Of a DNA stretch of 64,000 nt, positions 36,202 through 45,895 are shown one piece after another (within the stretch, counting starts at the first letter, position 1; every line of letters starts with the position of its first letter). A program made the position numbers and the translations under genes. The DNA is from an uncultured Neptuniibacter sp. (GTDB lineage Bacteria; Pseudomonadota; Gammaproteobacteria; Pseudomonadales; Balneatricaceae): NCBI RefSeq assembly GCF_947498015.1, contig NZ_CANMIR010000005.1:223551-287550 (forward strand), given 5' to 3'. Below the pieces are notes generated by a model. That model worked only from the letters and a program-made list of their open reading frames with translations. It was not told the DNA's origin and did no database searches.

Positions 36202-37353
36202 TCAGGCGGGCAGTTCGTTGGCCAGTGCGACCTTGATGCGGCGGACCGCTTCTTCCAGCGTGCTGCGGGTGCAGCCAAAGTTAAGGCGCATAAAGTTACC
36301 ATCACCAAAGTCCCTTCCCGGCGACATACCCACGCCGGCCTGTTCAAAGAAGTGGGCAGGATTGGCGAGCTTAGCACCGGATACATCGATCCATGCGAGG
36401 TAGGTGGCTTCAATCGGTAACAGCTTTAATCCAGGAATCTGGTTGATCTCCCGATAGAGATAATCCCGGTTCTCCCTAAGATAGTTAAGTTGTTCCTGAT
36501 TCCAGCTATCGCCATCTTTGTATGCGGCGATGGCTGCGGTGTAACCCAGCAGATTGACGTCTGGTACGATCCCTTTTTTCGTATTTATAAACTGCTTACG
36601 TAGTTCAGGGTTTTGGATAATGGCAAATGAGCACCCCAGACCGGCGATATTGTAGGTTTTACTGGGTGCCATCAGTGTGATGGTGCGCGTAGCAATCTCC
36701 GGATTGAGCGATGCCAGTGGGATATGTTTTAGTCCCGGCTCCAGAATCAGGTCACAGTGGATCTCATCAGAGCAGATAATCAGATCATGTTTGATCACCA
36801 GATCTGCGAGAGCCTCCAACTCATGTTGGCGGTAGACCGCTCCTCCGGGGTTATGAGGGTTGCAGAACAGGATCAGACGGGTGCGCTCACAGAGACTCTC
36901 TTCCAGTGCTTCCAGATCGAGAATGAAATGCCCCTCTGTTTCCTTCATTGGAACGGTGCAGACCGCCCGATCAGAAAGACGAGGTGACGACATAAAGGGC
37001 GGGTAGATCGGTTTTGGTGAGATAACCGTGTCACCACTCTCTCCAACGGCGCGACACGCCAGATTTAAGCCGCAAACCAGTCCGGGCAACCAGACGATCT
37101 CATCTTGTGAGACCGACCAGTGATAGCTGTTCTGCATTCTTTCGATGGCGAGCGCATTGAGTTCGCCGGGAACATTGGTGTAACCGAATACCCCGTGTTC
37201 GATCCGATCATGCAGAGCCTGAATCACCGCGGGGGGTGACATAAAGTCGGTATCGGCTACCCACATCGGCAGGATGTCGCTGTCGCGGTATTTTTCCCAC
37301 TTCTGACTGGCGGTATCTTTTCGGTTTATCGGGCGATCAAATTCTTTATCCAT
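36202..37353 (-). CDS. MalY/PatB family C-S lyase or aminotransferase
   Basis: A 383-residue fold-type I PLP enzyme. Features are DILPMWVADTDF near the N-terminus, FCNPHNPGG, a SDEIHCDL block and the PLP lysine in APSKTYNIAGL, all as in MalY/PatB cystathionine beta-lyases. The frame extends upstream to a TTG at 37386, but the ATG at 37353 begins the family-conserved part. It would cleave cystathionine or similar C-S compounds to a thiol, pyruvate and ammonia. It ends 34 bases from the substrate-binding protein gene, convergent. Confidence 0.88.
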   Translation of the reverse strand: MDKEFDRPINRKDTASQKWEKYRDSDILPMWVADTDFMSPPAVIQALHDRIEHGVFGYTNVPGELNALAIERMQNSYHWSVSQDEIVWLPGLVCGLNLACRAVGESGDTVISPKPIYPPFMSSPRLSDRAVCTVPMKETEGHFILDLEALEESLCERTRLILFCNPHNPGGAVYRQHELEALADLVIKHDLIICSDEIHCDLILEPGLKHIPLASLNPEIATRTITLMAPSKTYNIAGLGCSFAIIQNPELRKQFINTKKGIVPDVNLLGYTAAIAAYKDGDSWNQEQLNYLRENRDYLYREINQIPGLKLLPIEATYLAWIDVSGAKLANPAHFFEQAGVGMSPGRDFGDGNFMRLNFGCTRSTLEEAVRRIKVALANELPA

Positions 37354-37397
37354 CAGCTCTGATTCTTTTGTTGTATTCGGTTGCAAAACGCGGCTCC

Positions 37398-37447
37398 GGC
37401 GCTATAGTGGTGGGTCACTGGATAACCGCGCTAATCCCTATAGCGCC
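37398..37447. repeat. Perfect 10-bp inverted repeat upstream of the MalY/PatB gene
   Basis: GGCGCTATAG (37398-37407) and CTATAGCGCC (37438-37447) are separated by 30 bases, 45-94 bp upstream of the minus-strand start. The arms could be operator half-sites. There is no T run, so it is not a typical terminator. Confidence 0.5.
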
Positions 37448-37580
37448 ACGCTTTCCAGAGGGTATTACAACGCTGCAGGCAATGACCAGATGCGACTGGT
37501 GAAAGAGCCGTCAAGATGTAAAAAAATCCTCTGATGAAGATCAGTATAGTTCTCTTGTACCCTCATTTGAGTCAAGTTTT

Positions 37581-37609
37581 TTGTAAAGAATTTAGTGTGC
37601 AACGATAAT
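37581..37609 (+). promoter_or_regulatory. Putative promoter of leuA
   Basis: TTGTAA (37581-37586) and GATAAT (37604-37609) have a 17-bp spacer. The start point would be near 37616, leaving a leader of only about 35 bases, too short for peptide attenuation. Confidence 0.5.
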
Positions 37610-37649
37610 ATAAAGAAGATCGTTGGCGAGTTGGTTTGGAGCACTTCGT

Positions 37650-39191
37650 ATGAGCACAGATAATCGTGTAATTATTTTTGATACAACCCTGCGTGATGGT
37701 GAGCAAAGTCCTGGTGCATCGATGACGCGGGATGAAAAGTTGCGTATTGCCAAACAGCTCGAAAAGATGCGTGTAGACGTGATCGAGGCGGGCTTTGCTA
37801 TCGCCAGCCCGGGAGACTTTGAGTCTGTTAAAACGATCGCTGAAGCGGTTACAGAGAGCCGGGTGTGCTCGCTTTCCCGAGCACTGGATGCCGATATCGA
37901 TCGTGCAGGTGAAGCGCTGAAAAATGCAGCGATGGGACGTATTCATACCTTTATTGCTACCTCTCCGATCCATATGAAATACAAGCTCCAGATGGAGCCT
38001 GATCAGGTGGTCGAGCAGGCTGTGAAAGCGGTAACACGTGCGCGTAATCTGATTGAAGATGTTGAGTTCTCTCTGGAAGATGCCAGCCGTTCTGAGCTGG
38101 ATTTCATGTGCCGTATTATCGAAAAGGTTATTGATGCCGGTGCACGCACGATCAATATTCCGGATACCGTGGGTTATGCCGTTCCCGGTGAATTTGCACA
38201 CACGATTGGTCAGCTGATTCAGCGTATACCTAATGCTGATAAAGCGATCTTCTCTGTACATTGTCACAATGATCTGGGTCTGGCTGTGGCTAACTCTCTT
38301 GCCGCTGTTGGTGCGGGTGCGCGTCAGGTGGAATGTACAATCAATGGTTTGGGTGAGCGTGCAGGTAATGCCTCGCTGGAAGAGATCGTGATGGCGATCC
38401 GTACCCGAAAAGATACGCTGGGTGTGGAAACCAACATCGATACAACTCAGATCGTACCGGCTTCGCGTCTGGTATCCAGTGTAACCGGTTTCCCTGTTCA
38501 GCCTAACAAAGCGATTGTCGGAGCAAATGCCTTTGCTCATGAGTCCGGTATCCATCAGGATGGTGTATTAAAGCACCGTGAAACGTACGAGATCATGACC
38601 GCTCAGGATGTGGGCTGGAATACCAATCGCATGGTATTGGGTAAGCACTCTGGTCGTGCAGCCTTCCGCAGTCGTCTGGAAGAGTTGGGAACGACGTTTG
38701 CGACTGACGCTGAGCTGAATAATGCATTTTCACGCTTTAAAGAGCTGGCAGACAAAAAGCATGAGATCTTTGATGAAGATCTGGTAGCACTGGTGAGTGA
38801 TACCCGGGCTACAGCCAGCAGTGAACAGTTCAAGCTGAGCAGCTTATCGGTGACTTCACAAACCGGTGAAACACCAGTGGCGAAGATTGTCATGAAAGTC
38901 GGTGAGCAGGAAAAATCAGCTGAAGCGACGGGAAGCGGACCGGTGGATGCTGCATTTAAAGCGATCGAAGCGATTGCGGCTTCAGGTGCAAGCCTGCAGA
39001 TCTACTCTGTTAATGCGGTGACTGAGGGAACTGATTCTCAGGGTGAAGTCACCGTGCGTCTGGAAAATGGCGGTCGAATTGTCAATGGCCTGGGTGCAGA
39101 TACGGATATTATCATCGCGTCTGCGAAAGCATATATCCATGCTTTGAATATGCTGGATGCCAATGTTCAGAAAGCTCATCCACAGGTTTAA
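37650..39191 (+). CDS. leuA: 2-isopropylmalate synthase
   Basis: LeuA condenses 2-oxoisovalerate with acetyl-CoA, the first step of leucine synthesis. The 513-residue protein is the long type, with the [12 protein letters not shown] start, the metal-binding [13 protein letters not shown] motif and a C-terminal regulatory (leucine-binding) domain. The frame extends to a TTG at 37623, but the ATG at 37650 has GGAG about eleven bases upstream and matches the family start. Confidence 0.97.
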   Translation: MSTDNRVIIFDTTLRDGEQSPGASMTRDEKLRIAKQLEKMRVDVIEAGFAIASPGDFESVKTIAEAVTESRVCSLSRALDADIDRAGEALKNAAMGRIHTFIATSPIHMKYKLQMEPDQVVEQAVKAVTRARNLIEDVEFSLEDASRSELDFMCRIIEKVIDAGARTINIPDTVGYAVPGEFAHTIGQLIQRIPNADKAIFSVHCHNDLGLAVANSLAAVGAGARQVECTINGLGERAGNASLEEIVMAIRTRKDTLGVETNIDTTQIVPASRLVSSVTGFPVQPNKAIVGANAFAHESGIHQDGVLKHRETYEIMTAQDVGWNTNRMVLGKHSGRAAFRSRLEELGTTFATDAELNNAFSRFKELADKKHEIFDEDLVALVSDTRATASSEQFKLSSLSVTSQTGETPVAKIVMKVGEQEKSAEATGSGPVDAAFKAIEAIAASGASLQIYSVNAVTEGTDSQGEVTVRLENGGRIVNGLGADTDIIIASAKAYIHALNMLDANVQKAHPQV

Positions 39192-39220
39192 GTCAGACTT
39201 AATCTAAAAAGGTAGCCAGT

Positions 39221-40084
39221 ATGCAGCAGGAACAGCTACGCCACCAATATCTGGAGGCGCTGGGAATTTCCAGCTGGTTGCCTTGTACCCAGCTGCCGGG
39301 GGCAGCGAAGTCACCTGCATGGGTTGACGATTTCCGTTATCCCGCGCCTGACATCCCCTTCCAGTCTGAGCGTGCAAGTGATGCACGGGCTGAGCTGGGC
39401 CTCGCTACTCCAAATGTTCCAAGTACCCCAGGCACACCTAAAGCTGCTGTAGCCTCACCTTCCTCTGCAGCAACTCAGCAGCAGGGGATGTCTCAGGCTC
39501 GGGCTGCGTTGGGTTTATCTGAGGATCCGCCGACTAAAACAGCGCCAGTCAGTGATGCGGGGTCTGAACCCGTAGCCGAACAGAGTGCTGAAACTGTTGA
39601 GAATGAATCCCCGCCGGTCTTTAAACTGGCATTTCAGCGTATTGGAAAAACATTGGTTGTGGATAGTTTGCCTCCTCAGGGGGGGGGATTTTCTGAGCAC
39701 TACCAGCAGCTTGCGAAGGCGATTACCTCATCTTTAGGTGAAACCGGAGAAGCGGGGGCAGCGTTTATGTTGCCCTGGCCTATGTTTGCCAGTAAAACCC
39801 TGGACCAGGGATATGCACAGGCACTGGTGGCGGTTCAGCATAAACTGAACAAAGAGATCCAGGCGAATCCGACTGAGAAGGTTTTGCTGTTTGGGGCATC
39901 AGCTGCTCAGTTTGTGATGGAGCGAAAAGAGTCGCTTGAAGAGATTAAAGGGATCGCTTTTACCGTGAGGAACGGAGTTAAGGCGGTCGCCAGCTATAGC
40001 TTAACCGAGGCGATGCAGCTGCCCGGTATCAAAAAACAGATCTGGTGTGATCTGCAACCACTGGTTCAGCAGTCATCTGGCTGA
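39221..40084 (+). CDS. holD: Putative DNA polymerase III psi subunit (HolD), long form
   Basis: A 287-residue protein. The N-terminus has YLEALGISSWLP, similar to the LQQLGITQW motif of Escherichia coli psi that binds chi and SSB. A Pro/Ala/Ser-rich linker follows (about 60-125), then a C-terminal alpha/beta domain with VLLFGASAAQFVM, like the uracil-glycosylase-related fold of psi. Its stop overlaps the start of rimI, and holD-rimI adjacency is conserved; in Pseudomonas psi is also long. Assignment rests on context and the N-terminal motif. Confidence 0.72.
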   Translation: MQQEQLRHQYLEALGISSWLPCTQLPGAAKSPAWVDDFRYPAPDIPFQSERASDARAELGLATPNVPSTPGTPKAAVASPSSAATQQQGMSQARAALGLSEDPPTKTAPVSDAGSEPVAEQSAETVENESPPVFKLAFQRIGKTLVVDSLPPQGGGFSEHYQQLAKAITSSLGETGEAGAAFMLPWPMFASKTLDQGYAQALVAVQHKLNKEIQANPTEKVLLFGASAAQFVMERKESLEEIKGIAFTVRNGVKAVASYSLTEAMQLPGIKKQIWCDLQPLVQQSSG

Positions 40085-40539
40085 TGTCATCTGAAGTAAA
40101 GAACCTGAATCCTGATACTGATCTGTCGGCGCTTCTGCAGATCGAACAGTCCTGTTTCTCCACCCCTCTCTCTGAACTACAGCTGCTGAAACAACTGGAA
40201 AGTCCTCGTATCGTCGCGTTGGGGTTGTTTGCTCCTGAGCTGGTCGGGTTCGCGATCTATAGTGTCGTGCTGGATGAAGCGGAACTGTTGCAGATTGGAG
40301 TTTTTCCCACCGAGCGAGGTAGGGGGTATGCAGGCTTATTAATGCAGGCAGGTATGGGGGCTTTGCGGGAGCAGGGGGTTGTTCGGCTGATGCTTGAAGT
40401 AAGGGCGTCCAATATCGCAGCCTGTACGCTCTATGAGCGGTGCGGATTTATCGTTGATGGTCGTCGCAACAGCTACTACCCTGCAGAGGCTGAAGGTCAG
40501 GAGCGTGAAGATGCTCTTCTGATGAGTGTCACTCTTTAG
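40084..40539 (+). CDS. rimI: Ribosomal protein S18-alanine N-acetyltransferase
   Basis: A 151-residue GNAT acetyltransferase that acetylates the N-terminal Ala of S18. The acetyl-CoA loop is RGRGYAGLL (residues 79-87) and the C-terminal LYERCGF block is typical (NSYYP motif present). It overlaps the preceding holD-like gene by one base (ATGA-type), indicating coupled translation. Confidence 0.93.
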   Translation: MSSEVKNLNPDTDLSALLQIEQSCFSTPLSELQLLKQLESPRIVALGLFAPELVGFAIYSVVLDEAELLQIGVFPTERGRGYAGLLMQAGMGALREQGVVRLMLEVRASNIAACTLYERCGFIVDGRRNSYYPAEAEGQEREDALLMSVTL

Positions 40540-40687
40540 GGGAGTAACCGGTTAAGGATGAATGTTCCGCCAGGCAACCAGATGCCTCTGATCTGGATCA
40601 AGGGACCTGGGTATTCCCTGCTATTGCAACCGCCAAGAATCGTGTACCGTCGTATATCTCAAAGTGATCAATTTATAGTGTCTGGTT

Positions 40688-41356
40688 ATGAGCTTCACTG
40701 AAGGATTATTGCAGGGTGTATGGGCCGTGATTGCTGCACCTATCTATCTTATAGCCCTCTTTTTTGCACTAAGAGCTACGCCTTGGCGGGTGTTGGGGAG
40801 TAATCGCATTCTCCAGCATATGCTGTTTGGGGCCACTGTGATCCTGATGATTCTCTGGTCGATGCGTGCGGGTATCTCCCCGGGGTTGGGTATCCATTTT
40901 CTGGGTATCACTGTGATGGCTTTGGTCTTTGGCTGGGATCTCGCGGTGCTTGCTGCTACGGTCGCATTGATTGGCATGGTGGTGATTGGTAAGGAGAGCC
41001 TGGATGGTCTGTTTATCAACGGTATCTGTTCGGTGCTTCTGCCCATAGCCGCGACTTATGCGATCTATTGGTTTGTTGAAAAACGGCTGCTGAAGAACTT
41101 CTTTGTCTATCTGTTTGTCTGTGGCTTTATTGGGGCGGCGGTGTCGACGGCTGTTGCAGGTCTTGCGACCAGTGCTGTGCTAGTGGTCGATGGCGTTTAT
41201 ACCTTTGAGAAGGTTTACCTTGAATATATCCGTTATCTGCCACTGATTATGTTCCCGGAGGGGCTGTTAAACGGCATATTCCTGACGGGTATGTTGGTGT
41301 TTTATCCTGACTGGGTACGAACCTTTGATGCTAAAGGGTATATTGATGATCAGTAA
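40688..41356 (+). CDS. CbiM-like energy-coupling factor permease family membrane protein
   Basis: A 222-residue protein with about six membrane helices. The segments GIHFLGITVMALVFG and MFPEGLLNGIF resemble those of CbiM-type ECF permeases and their distant relatives. The N-terminal metal-binding MHI motif of true CbiM is missing. No ECF ATPase or other transporter part is nearby. It is convergent with the regA/regB genes, six bases apart. Substrate unknown. Confidence 0.65.
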   Translation: MSFTEGLLQGVWAVIAAPIYLIALFFALRATPWRVLGSNRILQHMLFGATVILMILWSMRAGISPGLGIHFLGITVMALVFGWDLAVLAATVALIGMVVIGKESLDGLFINGICSVLLPIAATYAIYWFVEKRLLKNFFVYLFVCGFIGAAVSTAVAGLATSAVLVVDGVYTFEKVYLEYIRYLPLIMFPEGLLNGIFLTGMLVFYPDWVRTFDAKGYIDDQ

Positions 41357-41362
41357 CAGAGA

Positions 41363-41893
41363 TCATCTTTTTACCGGTCTTTTTGCCAGTTTGCGCTGTA
41401 GTGTTCTGCGGTGCATACCCAGGGCTCGGGCCGTTGCTGAGATGTTGCCCTCATGTTCAGTCAGGACCTTCTGAATATGTTCCCACTCCAGCCGGTTAAC
41501 TGACATAGGTTGTTCTGTAACCTCCATCTCTGCATCCGCCTCAACCCGGTTCAGCGCAGCCAGGATCTGATCAGCATCTGCGGGTTTGGGCAGGTATTGC
41601 GTTGCGCCTAACTTGATCGCTTCCACGGCGGTTGCAATGCTGGCGTAGCCTGTCAGCATCAGAATGCGCATCTCAGGATTAGCCTGACAAAGCAATGGGA
41701 TAAGGCTTAGCCCTGAATTGCCCTCCATTTTCAGATCGACAGTGGCCAGATCAGGTATCCATGTTTGTACTAAAGCTTCTGCATCTTCCGCACTACGGGC
41801 TACCTGAACTTCAAAGTCGCGCCGAGTCATTGCCCGGGATAAAACTCGGGTGAAGGTTGAATCATCATCTACTATGAGAAAGCGTTCAGTCAT
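41363..41893 (-). CDS. regA: RegA/PrrA-family redox response regulator
   Basis: A 176-residue response regulator. The receiver has D10, D11 and the phospho-acceptor D53. A Pro-free linker leads to a Fis-type helix-turn-helix (about 138-172) with ATARALGMHRRTLQRKLAKRP, the near-invariant recognition helix of RegA/PrrA/ActR/RoxR. It regulates respiration and redox-dependent genes. It overlaps the kinase gene by eight bases and is translated after it. Confidence 0.92.
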   Translation of the reverse strand: MTERFLIVDDDSTFTRVLSRAMTRRDFEVQVARSAEDAEALVQTWIPDLATVDLKMEGNSGLSLIPLLCQANPEMRILMLTGYASIATAVEAIKLGATQYLPKPADADQILAALNRVEADAEMEVTEQPMSVNRLEWEHIQKVLTEHEGNISATARALGMHRRTLQRKLAKRPVKR

Positions 41894-43139
41894 TATTGGG
41901 CCTAATCGGTAGAGTTACTTCAGTTAAAGTCCCGCCATCCGGATGATTGTACAGCCGGACATCCCCTTCATATCTCGCCAGCGTGGTTGCTGTGAGAAAT
42001 AAGCCTATGCCAAGTCCCTTGCCTTTGGTGGTGACAAACGGTTTGCCCAGATTATCACTCTGCTCAAGACTGATGCCTGCCCCCTGATCATGTATACGGA
42101 AAAAAACCTGCTGCTGGTCCCAGTCGAGTTCTATTTCTATCCCTTTGGGTTCGGCGTCAGCGGCATTGTTGAGCAGGTTTAGCAGGGACTGTTTAAGTGA
42201 GGTTGAGCAGCTTAGGCTGGGAGCTGGCCCCTCTCCTGTTATCTGGAACTGCTGAGTGACATCAGGCCGTTGCACCATGAACTGTTCGAGGGTGTCTCTG
42301 ATGAGCTGCTCAGCGGATAGCCATTGTGTCGTTGCATGCTCCTGCTGCACGGTTTGAGACATCTGCTTCAAGCGTTCAGAGCATATTTCAGTCTGCTGGC
42401 GAAGTAGTTTCAGATCTTCAAGCAGTAAAGAGTCATCTGCGTATTCATGCTCAAGTTCTTTCAGCAGTACCTGCATAGTGCTGAGGGGGGTGCCTAACTC
42501 ATGTGCAGTGCCGGCTGCCATTGTGGCCAGTGATAAGAGTTGCTGATCCTGGATGCGTTTCTCGCGTTCCTGTTCAAGCCTCTCCTGTTGGCGCTGCATC
42601 GACTGTCGCATCCGCACTATAAAGTAGGTGACCACCAGAACGGTCAGTAGGAAATTGATCCACATACCCACAATGTGGATATCGAACAGCTCCACAATTC
42701 TGTGCTGGTGGTTATCCTGCAACTGGATTAAGGGTTCATAGTAGAAGAGCAGAGAGCTGTAGATAGCAACAACCATCGCCGCAATCAGCCATACATAGCG
42801 TTTTGATAGTGTGGCTGAAGCGATAATCAGCGGCACAAGGAGTAGAAAAATAAAGGGATTGGTTGCGCCACCCATATGAAACAGCAGTGCGCCGTAGAGC
42901 GACATGTCAGCGATCAGTTGTGTGAAAAACTCAGGCTCGGTGACTGGCCAGGGTGAGAACAGTCGGGCATAGGTAATAACATTTAAGAGAGCTAAAACAG
43001 CTAGAGTAGAGCCGATTAGCCATACATCAAGATCAGCATTCAGACCGTAAATTGCAAAGATGATGGCCAGACTTTGCCCAAACAGGGTGACTGTCCTGAT
43101 ATAGGAGAGCTGGAGTAAGTTATCGCGATGATTTGCCAT
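41886..43139 (-). CDS. regB: RegB/PrrB-family redox sensor histidine kinase
   Basis: A 417-residue membrane kinase with six N-terminal helices. The quinone-binding heptapeptide GGATNPF is at residues 90-96. The phosphorylated His is H213 in AHELGTPL, and a Cys at 253 in EICSERL corresponds to the redox-active cysteine of Rhodobacter RegB. The C-terminal HATPase domain has GKGLGIGLFL. It senses quinone pool and thiol redox state and phosphorylates RegA, with which its gene overlaps. Confidence 0.93.
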   Translation of the reverse strand: MANHRDNLLQLSYIRTVTLFGQSLAIIFAIYGLNADLDVWLIGSTLAVLALLNVITYARLFSPWPVTEPEFFTQLIADMSLYGALLFHMGGATNPFIFLLLVPLIIASATLSKRYVWLIAAMVVAIYSSLLFYYEPLIQLQDNHQHRIVELFDIHIVGMWINFLLTVLVVTYFIVRMRQSMQRQQERLEQEREKRIQDQQLLSLATMAAGTAHELGTPLSTMQVLLKELEHEYADDSLLLEDLKLLRQQTEICSERLKQMSQTVQQEHATTQWLSAEQLIRDTLEQFMVQRPDVTQQFQITGEGPAPSLSCSTSLKQSLLNLLNNAADAEPKGIEIELDWDQQQVFFRIHDQGAGISLEQSDNLGKPFVTTKGKGLGIGLFLTATTLARYEGDVRLYNHPDGGTLTEVTLPIRPNND

Positions 43140-43336
43140 GGCGGGATTATACCCTACACGCCGTCAGTCGGGGCGAGACAAAATGTCGCACTTTTGTCTA
43201 GAAGAATGAGTGATCAGTGTTTATTTGGTCAAAAAAATGCCGTTATATTCCGAGGTATTAATTGGCGCCATTAATTTGACAATTGCCTGCCTCCCGTCCA
43301 CTATTGCTGCATCAGGTTTTATGAGAGAAAAGCGGC

Positions 43337-44776
43337 ATGAGTGCGCTACCCCAAGTGTTAATAATTGATGATGAGGTCAGTCAGAGGGAGTTTCTCCAGT
43401 CTGCGCTGTCATTTATGGATCAGCCCTGTGAGTTTTTTGGTTTTGTAGATTGGCTGCAGTCCGTCAATGAACCGTCAGAAACAACCGGGATTAGTTTGGT
43501 CCTTCTGGGGCAGAGCCAGTTGCCGATCTCACTTGAAAAGCTCATAAAAGATCTACAGATAAAGATGCCAGCTGCGGCGGTAGTGACATTAGGGGAGTGG
43601 GCAGAGGCGTCTGAACTGCCTGAAGAGATCAAGCATTGCCTGATAGGTCAGTTGGTTATGCCCTTTACCTATCAGCAGTTAGTGGATCTTTTGCATAAGG
43701 CGCAACTTTATACACAACATAAACTCGCTGGGGTTGGAGATGACTCCTCACAGCTGTTTCCCAACCTGGTTGGCAGTAGCGCGCCGATGCTTAAAGTACG
43801 TCAGGCGATGGCGCAGGTAGCTGAACGTGAAGTCAACGTACTGATTACGGGAGAATCCGGCACCGGCAAAGAGGTGGTGGCTCGTAACCTGCACGATCAC
43901 TCAGTACGTAAGGGCGGCCCATTTGTTCCAATTAACTGCGGTGCCATTCCGGCTGATCTGCTTGAAAGTGAGCTTTTTGGTCATGAGAAAGGTGCATTCA
44001 CCGGTGCAGTGTCGAGTCGGGCGGGACGTTTTGAACTCGCGAAGGGGGGCACGTTATTTCTGGATGAGATCGGAGATATGCCTCTGCCGATGCAGGTTAA
44101 GCTCTTAAGGGTTCTGCAGGAGAGAAAGTTTGAACGGATCGGCGGAACTAAGACCCTCGAGGCCGATATTCGCGTTATAGCGGCTACCCACAAAGATCTT
44201 GAACAGATGATAGCGGAGGAGCAGTTCCGCGAAGATCTCTACTATCGTCTGAATGTTTTCCCTATCGAGATGCCACCATTGCGGGAACGAGTCTCGGATC
44301 TGCCCTGCCTGTTGGATGAATTGTTAGGGCGCCTTCAGGCTCAGGGGTTAGATTCTGTTCGATTCCATCAGACGGCGATTGACTCGTTGAGAGGTCATCC
44401 GTGGCAAGGAAATGTCAGAGAGCTGTCGAACCTGATTGAGCGTCTTGCGATCCTCTATCCAAATGGTGTTGTTGGGGTCTCGGAACTGCCAGAGCGTTTT
44501 CGGCATGTAGATGAGCCCGATCCCGATCGATATATACAGGATGAGGTGGATGAAACTGTTGTACCTCAGGCAGTCGCGGCCAACTCTACGGCACTTGATC
44601 TCCTGCCTGAAGAGGGGGTCGATCTGAAATCCCATCTCGAATCGATTGAGCGCTCACTGATTGAGCAGGCTTTGGCTGTTAATGATGGTGTCGTTGCGCG
44701 TGCAGCAGAGCTGTTAACCATTCGTCGTACCACACTGGTAGAAAAGATGCGTAAATATGGAGTGCAGCGTAAGTAG
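43337..44776 (+). CDS. fleQ: Flagellar master regulator FleQ
   Basis: A 479-residue sigma-54 activator at the top of the polar flagellar cascade; in Pseudomonas it also binds c-di-GMP. The N-terminal receiver-like domain has LIIDDE but no phospho-acceptor Asp at the expected strand end (LVLLGQS, residues 55-61), as in FleQ. The AAA+ domain has Walker A GESGTGKE, the sigma-54 loop GAFTGA and an arginine-finger region. The C-terminal Fis-type HTH has AAELLTIRRTTLVEKM. It is followed at once by fleS and fleR. Confidence 0.94.
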   Translation: MSALPQVLIIDDEVSQREFLQSALSFMDQPCEFFGFVDWLQSVNEPSETTGISLVLLGQSQLPISLEKLIKDLQIKMPAAAVVTLGEWAEASELPEEIKHCLIGQLVMPFTYQQLVDLLHKAQLYTQHKLAGVGDDSSQLFPNLVGSSAPMLKVRQAMAQVAEREVNVLITGESGTGKEVVARNLHDHSVRKGGPFVPINCGAIPADLLESELFGHEKGAFTGAVSSRAGRFELAKGGTLFLDEIGDMPLPMQVKLLRVLQERKFERIGGTKTLEADIRVIAATHKDLEQMIAEEQFREDLYYRLNVFPIEMPPLRERVSDLPCLLDELLGRLQAQGLDSVRFHQTAIDSLRGHPWQGNVRELSNLIERLAILYPNGVVGVSELPERFRHVDEPDPDRYIQDEVDETVVPQAVAANSTALDLLPEEGVDLKSHLESIERSLIEQALAVNDGVVARAAELLTIRRTTLVEKMRKYGVQRK

Positions 44777-45883
44777 ATGAGCAATCCACAACAATATCAT
44801 GAGCGCATCGCTCAGCTTGAAGCGGAGCTGGCTGCAGTCAAACTGAAGCTGAAGGAAAAGCCGTCTTCGAGCGAATCTGAAAAGCATGCCCAGTTAAGTG
44901 ATCGTTACGAACATCTGTTGGGTGTACTGCCTGCCGGTGTCGTATTGATCGATGGCTCTGGCGTTGTGACTGAGGCAAATCCAGCAGCGGTCAACTTCCT
45001 GGGCGAACCGCTCAAAGGGGAGTTCTGGTATCAGATTGTTGAAAGGAGCTTTGCTCCCAGAAGCGATGATGGTCATGAAGTTTCTCTAAAAGATGGCCGT
45101 AAGGTCAGCCTTATGACCCGGGCGATGGATCACGAACCCGGGCAGTTAGTGTTGGTCACGGACCAGACGGAGACGCGGCTTCTGCAGGGGCGGGTCTCTC
45201 ACTATCAGCGGCTATCCGAAATGGGGAGGATGATGGCATCTCTTGCGCATCAGATCAGAACCCCACTTTCAGCGGCGTTACTCTATGTCGATCACCTGAC
45301 CCGTCCGGATCTGCTACCTGATCAACGCCAGAAATTTGCTGGTAAGGCTAAATCCCGTCTGACCAATTTGGAACAGCAGGTGCGGGATATGTTGATCTTT
45401 GCCCGCGGTGAGATGCGCCTGGATGATCAACTGACAACAGTAGAGTTGATGTCTGAATTTGAGGATCTGTTAGATCTCCCGTTGGTGAATTTTGATGCGG
45501 ATTGTGACTGTATTAATGCGGCGCCAAATCTGTCCGTGAACTGTAATAAAGAGGCTTTGCTGGGTGTTTGTATGAACCTGGTAGAGAATTCGCTTCAGGC
45601 CTGCGGGAAGGGCACTGAGCTGATGGTTCGGTTCTCTGAGCATGAGGGTGGGTTGCGTATCGATATCATTGATCAGGGGCCTGGTATGGATGCTGACACT
45701 GTTGCTAAGGCGATGGAGCCCTTTTATACCACTAAATCCCATGGCACTGGGTTAGGGCTGGCGGTTGCCCAGGTTGTGGCGCATGCGCATCATGGCCAGT
45801 TTTTGCTTCACTCTTTGCCCGGTCAGGGGACTGTTGCAAGTCTGTTACTGCCAGCGTTGCCATCCGATAATCTCGATAACTAA
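44777..45883 (+). CDS. fleS: Flagellar sensor kinase FleS
   Basis: A 368-residue cytoplasmic histidine kinase with an N-terminal coiled coil (about 1-40), a PAS domain (about 45-125), an H-box SLAHQIRTPLSAA and an ATPase domain with GTGLGLAVAQ. It phosphorylates FleR to switch on class III flagellar genes (basal body, hook). It starts directly after the fleQ stop. No membrane segment is present, as in Pseudomonas FleS. Confidence 0.93.
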   Translation: MSNPQQYHERIAQLEAELAAVKLKLKEKPSSSESEKHAQLSDRYEHLLGVLPAGVVLIDGSGVVTEANPAAVNFLGEPLKGEFWYQIVERSFAPRSDDGHEVSLKDGRKVSLMTRAMDHEPGQLVLVTDQTETRLLQGRVSHYQRLSEMGRMMASLAHQIRTPLSAALLYVDHLTRPDLLPDQRQKFAGKAKSRLTNLEQQVRDMLIFARGEMRLDDQLTTVELMSEFEDLLDLPLVNFDADCDCINAAPNLSVNCNKEALLGVCMNLVENSLQACGKGTELMVRFSEHEGGLRIDIIDQGPGMDADTVAKAMEPFYTTKSHGTGLGLAVAQVVAHAHHGQFLLHSLPGQGTVASLLLPALPSDNLDN

Positions 45884-45895
45884 CGGAATAAGTAG

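Noticed and set aside
37524-37620. Possible leucine leader peptide before leuA (MKISIVLLYPHL...)
   Set aside because: No run of Leu codons, no terminator between it and leuA, and the likely promoter lies inside it.
37572-38555. Long minus-strand open frame (327 codons) opposite leuA
   Set aside because: It lies fully antisense to a well-supported leuA and has an implausible residue mix (rich in Arg, Cys, His and Thr); it is a by-product of leuA codon use.
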